Below, in pieces: positions 29,239-41,500 of a stretch of DNA of 52,462 bases (the stretch's first letter is position 1; every line of letters starts with the position of its first letter). Origin of the DNA: Pseudoalteromonas sp. BSi20652 (GTDB taxonomy: Bacteria > Pseudomonadota > Gammaproteobacteria > Enterobacterales > Alteromonadaceae). The notes below the pieces were generated by a model. The model was given only the letters and a program-made list of their open reading frames with translations, was not told where the DNA came from and made no database searches. The stretch is taken from the NCBI RefSeq assembly GCF_000239855.1, contig NZ_BADT01000089.1, positions 1 to 52,462 on the forward strand, given 5' to 3'. The position numbers were made by a program, and so were the translations under genes.

Positions 29239-30036
29239 ATGACTGATAATACCCCCCTGACACAACTGCTTAGTATAATGAAAATATTACGAGATCCTAA
29301 GGGCGGTTGCCCGTGGGACCTAAAGCAAGATTTTAAATCTATCGTGCCACATACACTAGAAGAAGCATATGAAGTAGCCGATTGCATTGAATCTGGCAAC
29401 TTAGGTGAGCTTAAAAATGAATTAGGTGATTTATTATTTCAAATCGTGTTTTATGCGCAAATAGCCCAAGAACAAAACTTATTTGATTTTAATGATGTGA
29501 TCAATCAGCTGAACGAAAAGCTAACACGCCGTCATCCCCATGTGTTTGGTGACAAAAAAGAGTTAACAGACGAGCAACTGTCAGCGCAGTGGCAGTCAAT
29601 TAAAGCACAAGAGCGAAGTGAAAAAGCAGATAAAAGTACACCGTCACTTTGGCAAGATATCCCTGTAAATATACCAAGTTTAAGCAAAGCTAAAAAAATT
29701 CAGCAACGTGTTGCCTCACTTGGTTTTGATTGGCCTACTTATCATGGGGCACTTGAAAAAGTCAGCGAAGAAGTCAATGAAGTAAAAGAAGCGCTGGAGC
29801 ATGACCCATATTCAGATCATACCGCAGAAGAACTTGGTGACCTGCTTTTTGCTACAGTCAATGTGGCACGCCATGTAAAACGGGATCCGGAACAACTTAT
29901 GCGCAGTGCTAATGACAAATTTTCAGCTCGGTTTGAAAAAGTTCAAGCGTATTTAAATGCCCAAGGTAAATGCCTTGATACAGCCACCCTTGAGGAAATG
30001 GACAGTGCATGGGATGCGATTAAAAAAGCGAGGTGA
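29239..30036 (+). CDS. mazG: Nucleoside triphosphate pyrophosphohydrolase MazG
   Basis: House-cleaning enzyme that hydrolyses NTPs to NMPs and pyrophosphate and affects (p)ppGpp levels and survival in starvation. Two MazG domains are visible, with metal-binding EEAYEVAD and ELGDLLFQ in the first, and EEVNEVKEAL and EELGDLLFA in the second. It starts three bases after relA. Length 265 versus 263 in E. coli. Its stop lies three bases before a short inverted-repeat element. No mazEF toxin genes lie between relA and mazG, unlike E. coli. Confidence 0.96.
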   Translation: MTDNTPLTQLLSIMKILRDPKGGCPWDLKQDFKSIVPHTLEEAYEVADCIESGNLGELKNELGDLLFQIVFYAQIAQEQNLFDFNDVINQLNEKLTRRHPHVFGDKKELTDEQLSAQWQSIKAQERSEKADKSTPSLWQDIPVNIPSLSKAKKIQQRVASLGFDWPTYHGALEKVSEEVNEVKEALEHDPYSDHTAEELGDLLFATVNVARHVKRDPEQLMRSANDKFSARFEKVQAYLNAQGKCLDTATLEEMDSAWDAIKKAR

Positions 30037-30038
30037 TT

Positions 30039-30404
30039 TAGGGCGTGTTGAACTTTATGGACTGAAACGTGTTCAATATAGGGGGATTAAATCGCAGCGT
30101 GAGATGTGTAGCCTAGTAGGCTCGGTAACTGCTCCTACGTTACTCTTTTGGATTATATCCGTGTAAAAACAAGTAAAAACCGAGCAAAGCTTCTGCGTCC
30201 TGCTCACGACACTTACCTACATCTATTTTGGCAATAAAGAGTTAATCGTCCCAGGAAGGAACTCAAAGGGCAGCGCATGTTTGACATTTATGCTGCGTTT
30301 TAGTCTCTTTATAGGGAATAACCACACACCATAGGCTCGCCTTGCCTTACCTAAAAACCAAATAGTCTGCTGCAAACCGAACCACCAAAGATCAACACGC
30401 CCTA
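30039..30404. mobile_element. MITE-like element, about 366 bp, next to mazG
   Basis: The left end TAGGGCGTGTTGAACTTT (30039-30056) and the right end, read in reverse complement from 30404, match at 17 of 18 positions. Both outer ends begin with TA, which may be a two-base target duplication as made by IS630/mariner-type transposases. No open frame long enough for a transposase lies inside, so it is non-autonomous. It sits immediately after the mazG stop. I recall that similar ends occur widely in Alteromonadales genomes but cannot check. Confidence 0.7.
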
Positions 30405-30450
30405 GTCAATTTACGTACCGTGATCGCCTATTTGTTAAGAGTAACGTATT

Positions 30451-30653
30451 AAATAACCTGAGCTCTGGATAATAAATCTATCTCGAGCAGCTATTTTCAG
30501 CGCTAACTCCGTTGAATTTACTTGCAATAGGCCCGCTATTGAGGCGTAAATTCGCCTTGTTTTCACTGAAAATCTCTGGTTAGAGAAAATAAATTTAAAT
30601 ATCGCCATGATTCAATACGTTAGTAAATCTCTTAACCAGAGTTCAGGTTAAAT
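30451..30653. mobile_element. Palindromic repeat element upstream of pyrG
   Basis: The outer ends share TAACCTGA-CTCTGG in inverted orientation (18 of 23 positions match over the ends). Inside are further nested inverted repeats: GAATTTAC / GTAAATTC and CAATAG / CTATTG around 30514-30553, so the whole can fold as a long hairpin. No gene is visible. It is either a MITE or a chromosomal palindromic repeat. Confidence 0.6.
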
Positions 30654-30781
30654 AGGCTTTATTTTTATAAAAACTCAATTCACTGTTGTAAAGTCAACCT
30701 CTAAGATAAACATGTACTTAAATAGTGTGTGTTTTTTGTGCGTGTATTTACACATTTTAGCTGGATTGATTAGCAGCGTTT

Positions 30782-30790
30782 TGGTACAAT
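30782..30790 (+). promoter_or_regulatory. Candidate extended -10 promoter of pyrG
   Basis: TGGTACAAT matches an extended -10 element (TGn plus TACAAT), about 80 bases before the pyrG start. No good -35 is visible, which is common for extended -10 promoters. Confidence 0.4.
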
Positions 30791-30856
30791 TTCGCCCCGT
30801 CTTGATGATATACCCTTAGGCTCTTCTTTGGGTGTTATATTCCTTTTAATTCCTGA

Positions 30857-32506
<1,650 letters not shown>

Positions 32507-32516
32507 TTTAAAAAGG

Positions 32517-32540
32517 CCGTGCTTATTGCACGGTTTTTTT
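32517..32540 (+). terminator. Terminator after pyrG
   Basis: CCGTGC / GCACGG stem with a 5-nt loop followed by seven T, just after the pyrG stop. Confidence 0.88.
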
Positions 32541-32557
32541 GTTTTAAGGGCTGACTA

Positions 32558-32717
32558 ATACCAACTTTATTAAAAATATGAACATTGTATCGCATTAAAT
32601 AACTCACTCACTGCGTTAAAATTACTGATATATAACAACTATATGTCATAATTTCGGCCTTGTTATTGAGCTTTTTTTTAGCGCTATAATAGCTCACTAA
32701 TTTAATGCAATTGGTAT
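32558..32717. repeat. Inverted-repeat element with ATACCAA ends
   Basis: The left end ATACCAACTTTATTAAA and the reverse complement of the right end match at 14 of 17 positions, about 160 bp apart, between pyrG and eno. A second nested pair (GCATTAAAT / ATTTAATGC) lies inside. No gene. It resembles repetitive palindromic elements of marine gammaproteobacteria. Confidence 0.55.
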
Positions 32718-32744
32718 AAACTATATAAAACATAGTAAGGTTAG

Positions 32745-34079
<1,335 letters not shown>

Positions 34080-34107
34080 TTCTTAGAAATATTAAGACTA
34101 CATAAGA

Positions 34108-34135
34108 GCCAAGATTTTCATCTTGGCTTTTTTAT
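34108..34135 (+). terminator. Terminator after eno
   Basis: GCCAAGA / TCTTGGC stem with a 6-nt loop and a T-run, 28 bases after the eno stop. Confidence 0.88.
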
Positions 34136-34150
34136 ATCAAGGAAGAAATC

Positions 34151-34894
34151 ATGGATAAAAGAAAACTTATGATGTACGCAGTAACAGGTGTATTCACTTT
34201 GATGATCATTATCACCATAGTTCTTGGGCTTTGTGTCAGTGACTCTTGGATGGAGTTTGCAAGTATATTTGGCGATATACTTACACCAATCGTTGCGGTT
34301 ATATCTGCTTTTCTTTTCTATGAAAGTTTACAGCAAAACCGAACCCAACACCTGAATGAAATAAGTTTATTAAAACGAGAGGGCAATCGTTCGTCACTTT
34401 TATAACTTATAAAAGGTTTAAATGAAGTATTAGCTCAACAAGTTCTAGTCGATGCTCATATGGCAACTTACTACGCAGATACAGCTAGAAAAGAAAAAAT
34501 CCAGTTTCAAATTGATGATCGAATTAGAGAGGCTCTACTTAAATCATATGTTCTATATGATGAAGATAACGTACATCATCATTATTTTTTATTTTTGTAT
34601 AGCTATATTTTTAAAGACTTATTCTATTTAATACTTAGCATAATAAATTTATTAAATAGTAATAGTATTGATGAAAATGAAAGAAGCGAGTTGCTAGTTC
34701 TATTCAGGGGATTAATTGATGGTGTTGTGTTGAAAGCACTTTTGGAATATTGCGTTAATAGAAACAGGCATACCCCGACAACAGAGCGAGACTCTTCGTA
34801 CGTAGTAAAAGAAATACTTAAAGGTTTAAATAGATTGAGCTGTATTTCAGCCGCTTCTTGTTTACAGCATTACTGTAAAAGTCATCACAACTGA
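34151..34894 (+). pseudogene. Membrane protein gene broken by one stop, possibly AbiC-like
   Basis: A single reading frame of about 247 codons is interrupted only by a TAA at 34403-34405. The first part (84 residues) has an AAGGAAG ribosome binding site, one hydrophobic helix near the start (VFTLMIIITIVLGLC) and a second (FGDILTPIVAVISAFLFY) followed by a charged helix. After the stop the same frame continues with LIKGLNEVLAQQ and a further 140 residues rich in helices. The layout (two membrane helices with a FGD-PI motif, then a helical cytoplasmic domain) resembles putative phage abortive infection proteins of the AbiC type, but this is by eye only. The gene lies between eno and mutH, where E. 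coli has no such gene, so it is probably acquired. It could also be two small genes or a sequencing error. Confidence 0.6.
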
Positions 34895-35556
34895 AACTGC
34901 TGCTTTAAAATATCACCTGTAAAACTGGTTTTTAAGTAAAAGCCACGGGGCAGGGTTTTTATTATTTGCCCATTAGGGCCAATGGCATCAGTGACTATTT
35001 TGCTATGGGCCGCTTTTGGGCGTATTTGCATTGCATCGCCTAAATGGCCTGATATTTCATCAATCCTACCAAGCGCAATAAGCTCCATTTGTTCTTCCCA
35101 GTCGCGCTGTAATAAAGCGTCCTGCTCAGGTGTGGGTTGCCATAAAAAGCCACTGCCAATTGTTCTATTAAACGGTGCTATATCACGCTCGCTTAAAATA
35201 GGTAGCCATAAAACGTGGTTAAGCTTTTTACGTACTGCGCTTGTATGCCATGTCATGCCTGTTACGTTCATTAGTGGCGTAACCGATACAAAAGTGGTTT
35301 CAAGGGGTTTTCCTTTATAGGAAATAGGCAACGTTTTAAGTTCAATACCCAAATCTTCAAAGTCGGGTAGGGGCTTCGACCCTGCTGTTGCACCTAAAAC
35401 GTACTCAATTAATTGCCCCGTCCAGCCTTTTTCTCTTAATAAATCATCTGGGGTTTTAAAGTTATATTGATCAGCAAGCTGCCCAAGAGTAAGCCCTGCA
35501 ATACTGTTTACACGTTGAGTAAGATCATTAATTGAAAGTGGTTTAGTTGGGCGCAT
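34885..35556 (-). CDS. mutH: DNA mismatch repair endonuclease MutH
   Basis: Nicks the unmethylated strand at hemimethylated GATC sites when activated by MutL. The active-site residues appear as the D-x(n)-E-x-K pattern in DFEDLGIELKTLP (about 66-78). Length 223 versus 229 in E. coli. It implies Dam methylation in this organism. It converges with the broken gene to its left, overlapping by ten bases. Confidence 0.95.
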   Translation of the reverse strand: MRPTKPLSINDLTQRVNSIAGLTLGQLADQYNFKTPDDLLREKGWTGQLIEYVLGATAGSKPLPDFEDLGIELKTLPISYKGKPLETTFVSVTPLMNVTGMTWHTSAVRKKLNHVLWLPILSERDIAPFNRTIGSGFLWQPTPEQDALLQRDWEEQMELIALGRIDEISGHLGDAMQIRPKAAHSKIVTDAIGPNGQIIKTLPRGFYLKTSFTGDILKQQFQL

Positions 35557-35792
35557 AATATTAATTTTAGTTGAATAAATACCATACCCATGATAGCAAA
35601 ACAGCTAAGCCGTGGATATCTTTAGGGTTGTGCGTTTTTTGTTCGGGGGTTGTTTGGGTTAATTTTGACCATATTTAAAATTATAGATAAATCTTTAAGT
35701 TATTGACTCAGTTGGTTTTTTTAAAGTTGTAGATTCAGTTTCGATTAAGCAATTTAAAAGTTGTAAGGATAAATACAACTATATGAACATGT

Positions 35793-35884
35793 TTATCCAC
35801 AGATTCTGTGGAGAACACGACTTTTTCGATCTTATATTGTGGATTTGTTTGCAAAATGAACGTGTTTTTTAAAAGTTATGCACA
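35793..35884. promoter_or_regulatory. DnaA-box cluster, candidate DARS2-like element
   Basis: Two perfect DnaA boxes, TTATCCACA (35793-35801, plus) and TTATGCACA (35876-35884, plus), and two near matches on the minus strand, TTCTCCACA (35807-35815) and AAATCCACA (35838-35846). The first and second form a head-to-head pair five bases apart within a 7-bp perfect inverted repeat (TCCACAG / CTGTGGA). In E. coli the DnaA-reactivating sequence DARS2 lies next to mutH and also has a core of opposed DnaA boxes, so this may be its counterpart, helping convert ADP-DnaA to ATP-DnaA. This is an inference from motif and position. Confidence 0.6.
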
Positions 35885-35991
35885 AACTGTGAGTAACTAG
35901 AGTGAAACAATAACTGCAATAGCTTATACGCATTATTTTAAAACTTTTTACTCACATCCGCGTATTTTTCTCTCTGAGCTAAAGCATAAAT

Positions 35992-36019
35992 TTCACTTAC
36001 CCAATGGCTTGCCTATAAT
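35992..36019 (+). promoter_or_regulatory. Candidate promoter of rppH-ptsP
   Basis: TATAAT (36014-36019) is preceded by TTCACT (35992-35997) with a 16-base spacer, about 65 bases before the rppH start. Confidence 0.5.
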
Positions 36020-36086
36020 AGTGTTTGCCGTATTGCGGCTAATGTGGAACAATCATTAAAAATCGACTTACAAATGAGGCACTAAG

Positions 36087-36605
36087 GTGATTGATGCCGA
36101 AGGTTTTCGTGCCAATGTCGGAATTGTAATTTGCAATAATCAGGGGCAAGTTTTTTGGGCCAGACGCTACGGTCAGCACTCTTGGCAATTTCCCCAAGGT
36201 GGTGTTGATGAAGGTGAAACGCCAGAACAAACCATGTACCGTGAATTACACGAAGAGGTAGGGCTGCGACCAGAAGATGTAGAAATAGTCGCAAGTTCAA
36301 AACATTGGTTACGCTATAAATTACCCAAACGATTAATCCGTCGCGACTCTAGTCCGGTGTGTATTGGGCAAAAACAAAAATGGTTTTTACTAAAACTACG
36401 TTGTGAAGACGAAGACGTAAACTTACTTAAAACTCATCATCCAGAATTTGATGATTGGCGTTGGGTGAGTTATTGGTATCCTGTAAGACAGGTAGTATCG
36501 TTTAAACGGGATGTTTATCGACGTGTAATGAAAGAGTTTGCACCTTTTGCCATGCCTTTTAACAAGAGAGAACAACATAAAGATCATTGGCGAAGTAAAA
36601 GGTAG
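36087..36605 (+). CDS. rppH: RNA pyrophosphohydrolase RppH
   Basis: Removes pyrophosphate from mRNA 5' ends, starting RNase E-dependent decay. The Nudix box appears as [20 protein letters not shown] followed by VGL (about 38-60). The start is a GTG with GAGG seven bases upstream, giving [15 protein letters not shown], which aligns with E. coli RppH. Length 172 versus 176. It is followed 30 bases later by ptsP, as in E. coli. Confidence 0.96.
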   Translation: MIDAEGFRANVGIVICNNQGQVFWARRYGQHSWQFPQGGVDEGETPEQTMYRELHEEVGLRPEDVEIVASSKHWLRYKLPKRLIRRDSSPVCIGQKQKWFLLKLRCEDEDVNLLKTHHPEFDDWRWVSYWYPVRQVVSFKRDVYRRVMKEFAPFAMPFNKREQHKDHWRSKR

Positions 36606-36635
36606 TTAACTAAGTACAAAATAAAGGAGCAGGAC

Positions 36636-38900
36636 ATGCTGGCTACATTGAGATCCATTGCTGAGTCTGTATCGCGTCAAGCGAATTTAGACAGCGCACT
36701 AGTGTGCTTTGTGCAAATGGTAAAAGACGCCATGCAAACCCAGTGCTGCTCCATTTATTTTGCAGATTACAGCCAAGATAATTTTGTACTTATGGCAACC
36801 GAAGGGTTAAATCCTGATGCGGTAGGTAAGTTTAGAATTGGTTTTACCGAAGGGTTAGTTGGCCTAGTTGCGCAGCGTGAAGAACCGATTAATATTGCAT
36901 TCGCTAAATCGCATCCGCGTTTTAAGCTCTCCCCAGAAGTAAACGAAGAAGGCTATAACGCTTTTTTATCTGTGCCTGTTGTCCATCAAAAAAAAGTACT
37001 GGGCGTTATTGTTGTTCAACAAAAAATGGCTCGTGTTTTTAGCCAAGATGAAGAATCATTTTTAATTACTCTGTCTGCTCAACTTGCATCACAGTTAGCG
37101 CATGCCGAAATAAAAGAAGTATTACGCCAAGATGAATCATCTCATCAAACATCGGTTTTAAAAGGCGTATCAAGTGCGCCAGGGATAGGTATAGGGCAGG
37201 CATTTGTACTTTTACCAAAACTTGATTTTAAATCTATAGAACTTTTAAAAGACAGCAATATAGTAGAACAACGCCGTTTGTTTACACAAGCTGTTGCTGC
37301 AACGCGTAAAGAGTTTAATACTCTTTCGATGACGTTAAGTGACTCTATTCCTCTAGAAGCACTAGCGGTATTTGATGTTTATCAACAATTGCTTGACGCT
37401 AAAAGTTTAGGCCATAATGTAGAAATACAATTACAAGAAGGCTGGTGTGCTAAAAGTGCCTTAAAAATTGTAATTGAGCGTTTAATATCTCAATTTAACG
37501 CGATGCAGGATCCTTATATAAAAGAGCGCGCTGTTGATGTTAAAGATATTGGTCTACGTGTGCTTCATCATCTTGTAAACACCGAGCATGCCGTTAAAAA
37601 TTACCCACCAAATACTATTTTGATTGCTAATACGTTAACGCCAGCTATGCTTGCTGAGGTGCCAAAAGGGCGCTTAACAGGGGTTGTCAGCGTAAATGGT
37701 TCTGCAAATAGCCATGCCTCTATATTGACTCGCGCAATGGGTATTCCTGCTATTTGGGGTATAGAAGACTTACCTTTATTACAGTTTGATAGCAAACCGA
37801 TGATTTTAGATGCATTTGCGGGGCGTTTATATATCTCGCCTTCACAAATGCTGATAGATGAGTACACCGAGTTACAGCATCAAGATAACCTGCTTAATAA
37901 CCGCTTTTTGGCAGAGCAAGACTATGAGTCAATTACGCTTGACGGTGAACATGTTAGTTTATTATTAAACGCAGGCCTTGAGCTAAATACAGATCAAAGC
38001 AGCGCACATATTTGTGATGGTGTAGGGCTTTATCGAACCGAAGCGTGGTTTATGCAAAAAGGTCAGTTTCCTTCTCAATTAGAGCAGGAAAATTGGTATC
38101 GAGAAGTACTTACTAGCTACTATCCTAACCCTGTAGTTATGCGTACTTTAGATATAGGTGGCGATAAGGTTCTTGATTACTTTAACATTACCGAAGAAAA
38201 CCCTTTTTTAGGGTGGCGGGGTATTCGTATTAGTCTTGATCATCCTGAATTATTTTTAGATCAGTTAAAAGCCATGCTTAAAGCAAACATGGGCTTGGGT
38301 AATTTAAAAATTATGCTGCCAATGATCAGCGGTACTGAAGAGGTCGATGAATCACTCGCTCTTATTGAACAAGCTTATTTTGAGCTAAGTGAAAAATACC
38401 CAGAGCAACAAATAGAAAGACCCGACATAGGCATAATGCTTGAGGTACCATCAAGCGTATTTATGCTGCCAGAATGGTCTAAAAAAGTCGACTTTTGCTC
38501 AGTAGGCAGTAACGATTTAACACAATATTTATTAGCAGTAGATAGAGCTAATGCACGCGTTGCTGAGCTCTTTAACCCTTACCACCCTGGCGTGCTTAGA
38601 GTACTTAATAAAATAGCGCGTGAATGTGAGCAGTATGAACTACCCTTTAGTTTATGTGGTGAGCTTGGCGGAGACCCCGAAGGAGCAATATTGCTAATCG
38701 CAATGGGTTACAGGCGACTAAGTATGAATTTATCATCCCTTAATAAAGTAAAGTGGGTGCTTAGACGTTTAAGTGTAAGCGATATGGAACAATTACTTAC
38801 TGACTGTTTAGCGCAATCTACAGCCAAACAGGTACTACGTTTAACGCGTAATTTTATGTTAGAGCATGATTTAGGTGATTTGTTTTATACACCCAAATAA
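36636..38900 (+). CDS. ptsP: PTS nitrogen enzyme I PtsP
   Basis: Phosphoenolpyruvate-protein phosphotransferase of the regulatory nitrogen PTS. An N-terminal GAF domain (about 1-165) is followed by the PEP-utilising domains, with the phosphorylated His in NSHASILTRAMGIPAIWG and the catalytic Cys in PFSLCGELGGDPEGA. The 754 residues agree with E. coli PtsP (748). It follows rppH and has an AAGGAG ribosome binding site. Confidence 0.95.
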   Translation: MLATLRSIAESVSRQANLDSALVCFVQMVKDAMQTQCCSIYFADYSQDNFVLMATEGLNPDAVGKFRIGFTEGLVGLVAQREEPINIAFAKSHPRFKLSPEVNEEGYNAFLSVPVVHQKKVLGVIVVQQKMARVFSQDEESFLITLSAQLASQLAHAEIKEVLRQDESSHQTSVLKGVSSAPGIGIGQAFVLLPKLDFKSIELLKDSNIVEQRRLFTQAVAATRKEFNTLSMTLSDSIPLEALAVFDVYQQLLDAKSLGHNVEIQLQEGWCAKSALKIVIERLISQFNAMQDPYIKERAVDVKDIGLRVLHHLVNTEHAVKNYPPNTILIANTLTPAMLAEVPKGRLTGVVSVNGSANSHASILTRAMGIPAIWGIEDLPLLQFDSKPMILDAFAGRLYISPSQMLIDEYTELQHQDNLLNNRFLAEQDYESITLDGEHVSLLLNAGLELNTDQSSAHICDGVGLYRTEAWFMQKGQFPSQLEQENWYREVLTSYYPNPVVMRTLDIGGDKVLDYFNITEENPFLGWRGIRISLDHPELFLDQLKAMLKANMGLGNLKIMLPMISGTEEVDESLALIEQAYFELSEKYPEQQIERPDIGIMLEVPSSVFMLPEWSKKVDFCSVGSNDLTQYLLAVDRANARVAELFNPYHPGVLRVLNKIARECEQYELPFSLCGELGGDPEGAILLIAMGYRRLSMNLSSLNKVKWVLRRLSVSDMEQLLTDCLAQSTAKQVLRLTRNFMLEHDLGDLFYTPK

Positions 38901-38990
38901 TATCGTGTATTTAATTAATTCCAATACGCAGATGCTATTCGTTTTATAATCCTTTAATATATAAGCCTTCAAAAGGTATTTGAGATCTTT

Positions 38991-39800
38991 ATGTATGACT
39001 TAGGTTTGTTAGTCGCAAGCTGCGCACTACTAGGCTGTATTGTCGGTTTTTTAGCTGGATTGTTAGGCATTGGCGGAGGATTAATTATTGTCCCCGTGCT
39101 CAGTGCTATGCTTATCTCATTTGACGTTACATCAACAGATCATGTTTTAGTTATCGCTATTGCAACGTCGCTTGCCTCTATATTATTTACTTCAACGTCT
39201 TCAGCGTTGGCTCATCATAAAAATGATAATGTGCCTTGGGCAATCGCCCCTTGGGTTATGTCGGGAGTGGCTTTAGGTGCACTTATTAGTGGTTTTGCGG
39301 CAAGTTTTATTCCTGAGCAAATATTACGTACCGTATTTGCTGTAAGTGTTGTATTTATTGCAGCCAGAATGGTGCTCTCTACTCGCAATAAACCCGTGTC
39401 GGCAAAACCCTTGCCATCGGGTCCTATCCTATGTGGGATTTCTGCAATAATGGGCGGGTTATCGGGTTTAATCGGTATTGGCGGCGGGGCGCTCATTGTT
39501 CCTATGCTTAATTACTTTTCGGTTGATATAAAAAAAGCAATTGGTTGCGCGGCCGCCTGCGGCATTGTAATTGCACTCTTTGGCTCTATTGGCTATATCA
39601 GTGCAGGTTGGCGTGTTACCGATTTAGAGCGTGGTTTTGCGGGGTTTGTATATCTTCCTGCGTTATTTGGAATTGTAATTACATCATGGTTTGTTGCGCC
39701 TTATGGGGCTAAAGCAACACACTATTTACCTGTAAATATAATTAAGAAGTTTTTCGCGGTACTGCTTGTAGTAATCGCAATTAAAATGATTTTTAGCTAA
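38991..39800 (+). CDS. TSUP family sulfite exporter-like permease
   Basis: A 269-residue integral membrane protein with about eight hydrophobic segments. It shows the twice-repeated glycine-rich motif typical of the TauE/SafE (TSUP) family: [15 protein letters not shown] near residue 24 and [15 protein letters not shown] near residue 160. The substrate is probably a sulfur-containing or organic anion, but cannot be assigned. It lies between ptsP and lgt on the same strand, where related species also keep a TSUP gene, from memory. Confidence 0.9.
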   Translation: MYDLGLLVASCALLGCIVGFLAGLLGIGGGLIIVPVLSAMLISFDVTSTDHVLVIAIATSLASILFTSTSSALAHHKNDNVPWAIAPWVMSGVALGALISGFAASFIPEQILRTVFAVSVVFIAARMVLSTRNKPVSAKPLPSGPILCGISAIMGGLSGLIGIGGGALIVPMLNYFSVDIKKAIGCAAACGIVIALFGSIGYISAGWRVTDLERGFAGFVYLPALFGIVITSWFVAPYGAKATHYLPVNIIKKFFAVLLVVIAIKMIFS

Positions 39801-39813
39801 AGGTTTATTTTTT

Positions 39814-40617
39814 ATGGCACTTGAGTTTCCTCAAATAGATCCAATAATTTTTTCTGTTGGACCGCTAAGCGTACGTTGGTACGGCTTAATGTATTTAATA
39901 GGTTTTGCATTTGCTATGTGGTTTGCTAACCGTCAAGCATCAAAGCCAAACTCTGGTTGGACAAAAGATCAAGTAAGCGATTTACTCTTTTACGGTATGC
40001 TCGGCGTAATATTGGGTGGACGTATTGGCTATGTATTGTTTTATCAGTTTAGTTATTTTTTAGAAAATCCACTGTATTTATTTAGAATAGACCAGGGCGG
40101 TATGTCGTTTCATGGTGGCACGCTGGGTGTAATTACAGCCGTCGCTATTTTTTCGTGGACACGCAAAAAGTCACTACTACAAGTTGGCGACTTTGTAGCG
40201 CCACTGGTGCCCGTGGGATTATTAGCAGGGCGCATAGGTAACTTTATAAATGGCGAGTTATGGGGGCGCGTATCAGACGTACCTTGGGCCATGGTATTTC
40301 CAACCGGTGGGCCGCTTGCTCGCCATCCGTCGCAGTTATACGAAGCCTTTTTTGAAGGGCTCGTTTTATTTTTAATTATGCTATGGTTTATTAAAAAGCC
40401 ACGACCTGCTGGCAGTGTTGGCGGCTTATTTTTATTAGGTTACGGCGTGTTTAGGTTTGGTATTGAATACTTCCGCCAGCCAGATGCGCAATTGGGCTTA
40501 TTTGCCGACTTTATCTCTATGGGGCAAATACTGTCACTCCCTATGATTATAGGTGGTCTAGGTTTATTAATTTGGGCATATAAAAAACCGCAGCAAGAAA
40601 CAGCAGCAAAGGCATAA
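39814..40617 (+). CDS. lgt: Prolipoprotein diacylglyceryl transferase Lgt
   Basis: Inner-membrane enzyme that attaches diacylglycerol to the lipobox cysteine of prolipoproteins. Seven membrane segments and the signature [14 protein letters not shown] (about 135-148) are present. Length 267 versus 291 in E. coli. It is followed eight bases later by thyA, matching the lgt-thyA order of E. coli. The five lipoproteins further right are its likely substrates. Confidence 0.96.
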   Translation: MALEFPQIDPIIFSVGPLSVRWYGLMYLIGFAFAMWFANRQASKPNSGWTKDQVSDLLFYGMLGVILGGRIGYVLFYQFSYFLENPLYLFRIDQGGMSFHGGTLGVITAVAIFSWTRKKSLLQVGDFVAPLVPVGLLAGRIGNFINGELWGRVSDVPWAMVFPTGGPLARHPSQLYEAFFEGLVLFLIMLWFIKKPRPAGSVGGLFLLGYGVFRFGIEYFRQPDAQLGLFADFISMGQILSLPMIIGGLGLLIWAYKKPQQETAAKA

Positions 40618-40625
40618 TAAAAAGC

Positions 40626-41477
40626 ATGAAACAATATTTAAAGTTATGTCAGCGAATTGTTGACGAAGGGCAGTGGGTTGAAAACAAACGTACAGGTACG
40701 CGTTGTTTAACCGTTATAAACGCCGATTTAGAATATGATGTAGCAAGCAATCAGTTTCCGATGATCACTACGCGTAAAAGTTACTACAAAGCCGCTATTG
40801 CGGAGTTACTCGGCTATTTACGTGGCTACGATAGCGCAGAGCAATTTCGTGAAATTGGGTGTAAAACATGGGATGCAAACGCAAACGATAATAACGCATG
40901 GCTCAATAATCCTAACCGTAAAGGTGAGGATGACATGGGGCGTGTTTATGGTGTGCAAGGGCGAGGCTGGCAACGTCCGGATGGCTCAACACTTGATCAG
41001 CTTGCAAAAGTTATTAATAACTTAAAAAATGGCATTGACGACCGTGGTGAAATAATTACATTTTATAATCCAGGTGAGTTTGAGCTTGGTTGTTTGCGAC
41101 CATGTATGCATACGCACACTTTTTCGTTACTTGGTGATACCTTATATTTAACGTCGTATCAGCGCAGTTGTGATGTGCCGCTTGGTTTAAATTTCAATCA
41201 AATCCAGTGTTTTGTATTATTGGCGCTAGTAGCTCAAATTACCGGCCATAAAGCGGGTAAGGCATATCATAAAATTGCCAACGCTCACATATACGAAAAT
41301 CAACTTGAGTTAATGCGAGATGTACAATTAAAACGCGAACCATTTGCATCACCTCAGTTAAAAATTAATCCAAAAATTAAATCATTAGAAGACATAGAGA
41401 CGTGGGTAACACGAGACGACTTTGAGGTAACAGGCTATCAATGCTACGAAGCGATTCAATACCCATTTTCAGTATAA
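40626..41477 (+). CDS. thyA: Thymidylate synthase ThyA
   Basis: Methylates dUMP to dTMP with methylene-tetrahydrofolate. The catalytic Cys lies in the [10 protein letters not shown] segment (near residue 160), followed by [15 protein letters not shown]. The protein is 283 residues, longer than the 264 of E. coli, and the catalytic loop differs from E. coli (CH-T instead of ALPPCH), resembling the longer thyA type of marine gammaproteobacteria. Directly after lgt. Confidence 0.95.
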   Translation: MKQYLKLCQRIVDEGQWVENKRTGTRCLTVINADLEYDVASNQFPMITTRKSYYKAAIAELLGYLRGYDSAEQFREIGCKTWDANANDNNAWLNNPNRKGEDDMGRVYGVQGRGWQRPDGSTLDQLAKVINNLKNGIDDRGEIITFYNPGEFELGCLRPCMHTHTFSLLGDTLYLTSYQRSCDVPLGLNFNQIQCFVLLALVAQITGHKAGKAYHKIANAHIYENQLELMRDVQLKREPFASPQLKINPKIKSLEDIETWVTRDDFEVTGYQCYEAIQYPFSV

Positions 41478-41500
41478 TAAAAAATTAAGGAAAACATAAA

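Larger units (their letters stand above)
35557..36086. other. Divergent gap between mutH and rppH
   Basis: No gene is seen in these 530 bases. The middle contains a cluster of DnaA boxes (listed separately), and the right part the likely rppH promoter. The rest is AT-rich without clear structure. Confidence 0.6.

Noticed and set aside
29957-30166. A 69-residue gene after mazG
   Set aside because: It starts inside mazG in another frame and ends inside the inverted-repeat element; no ribosome binding site.
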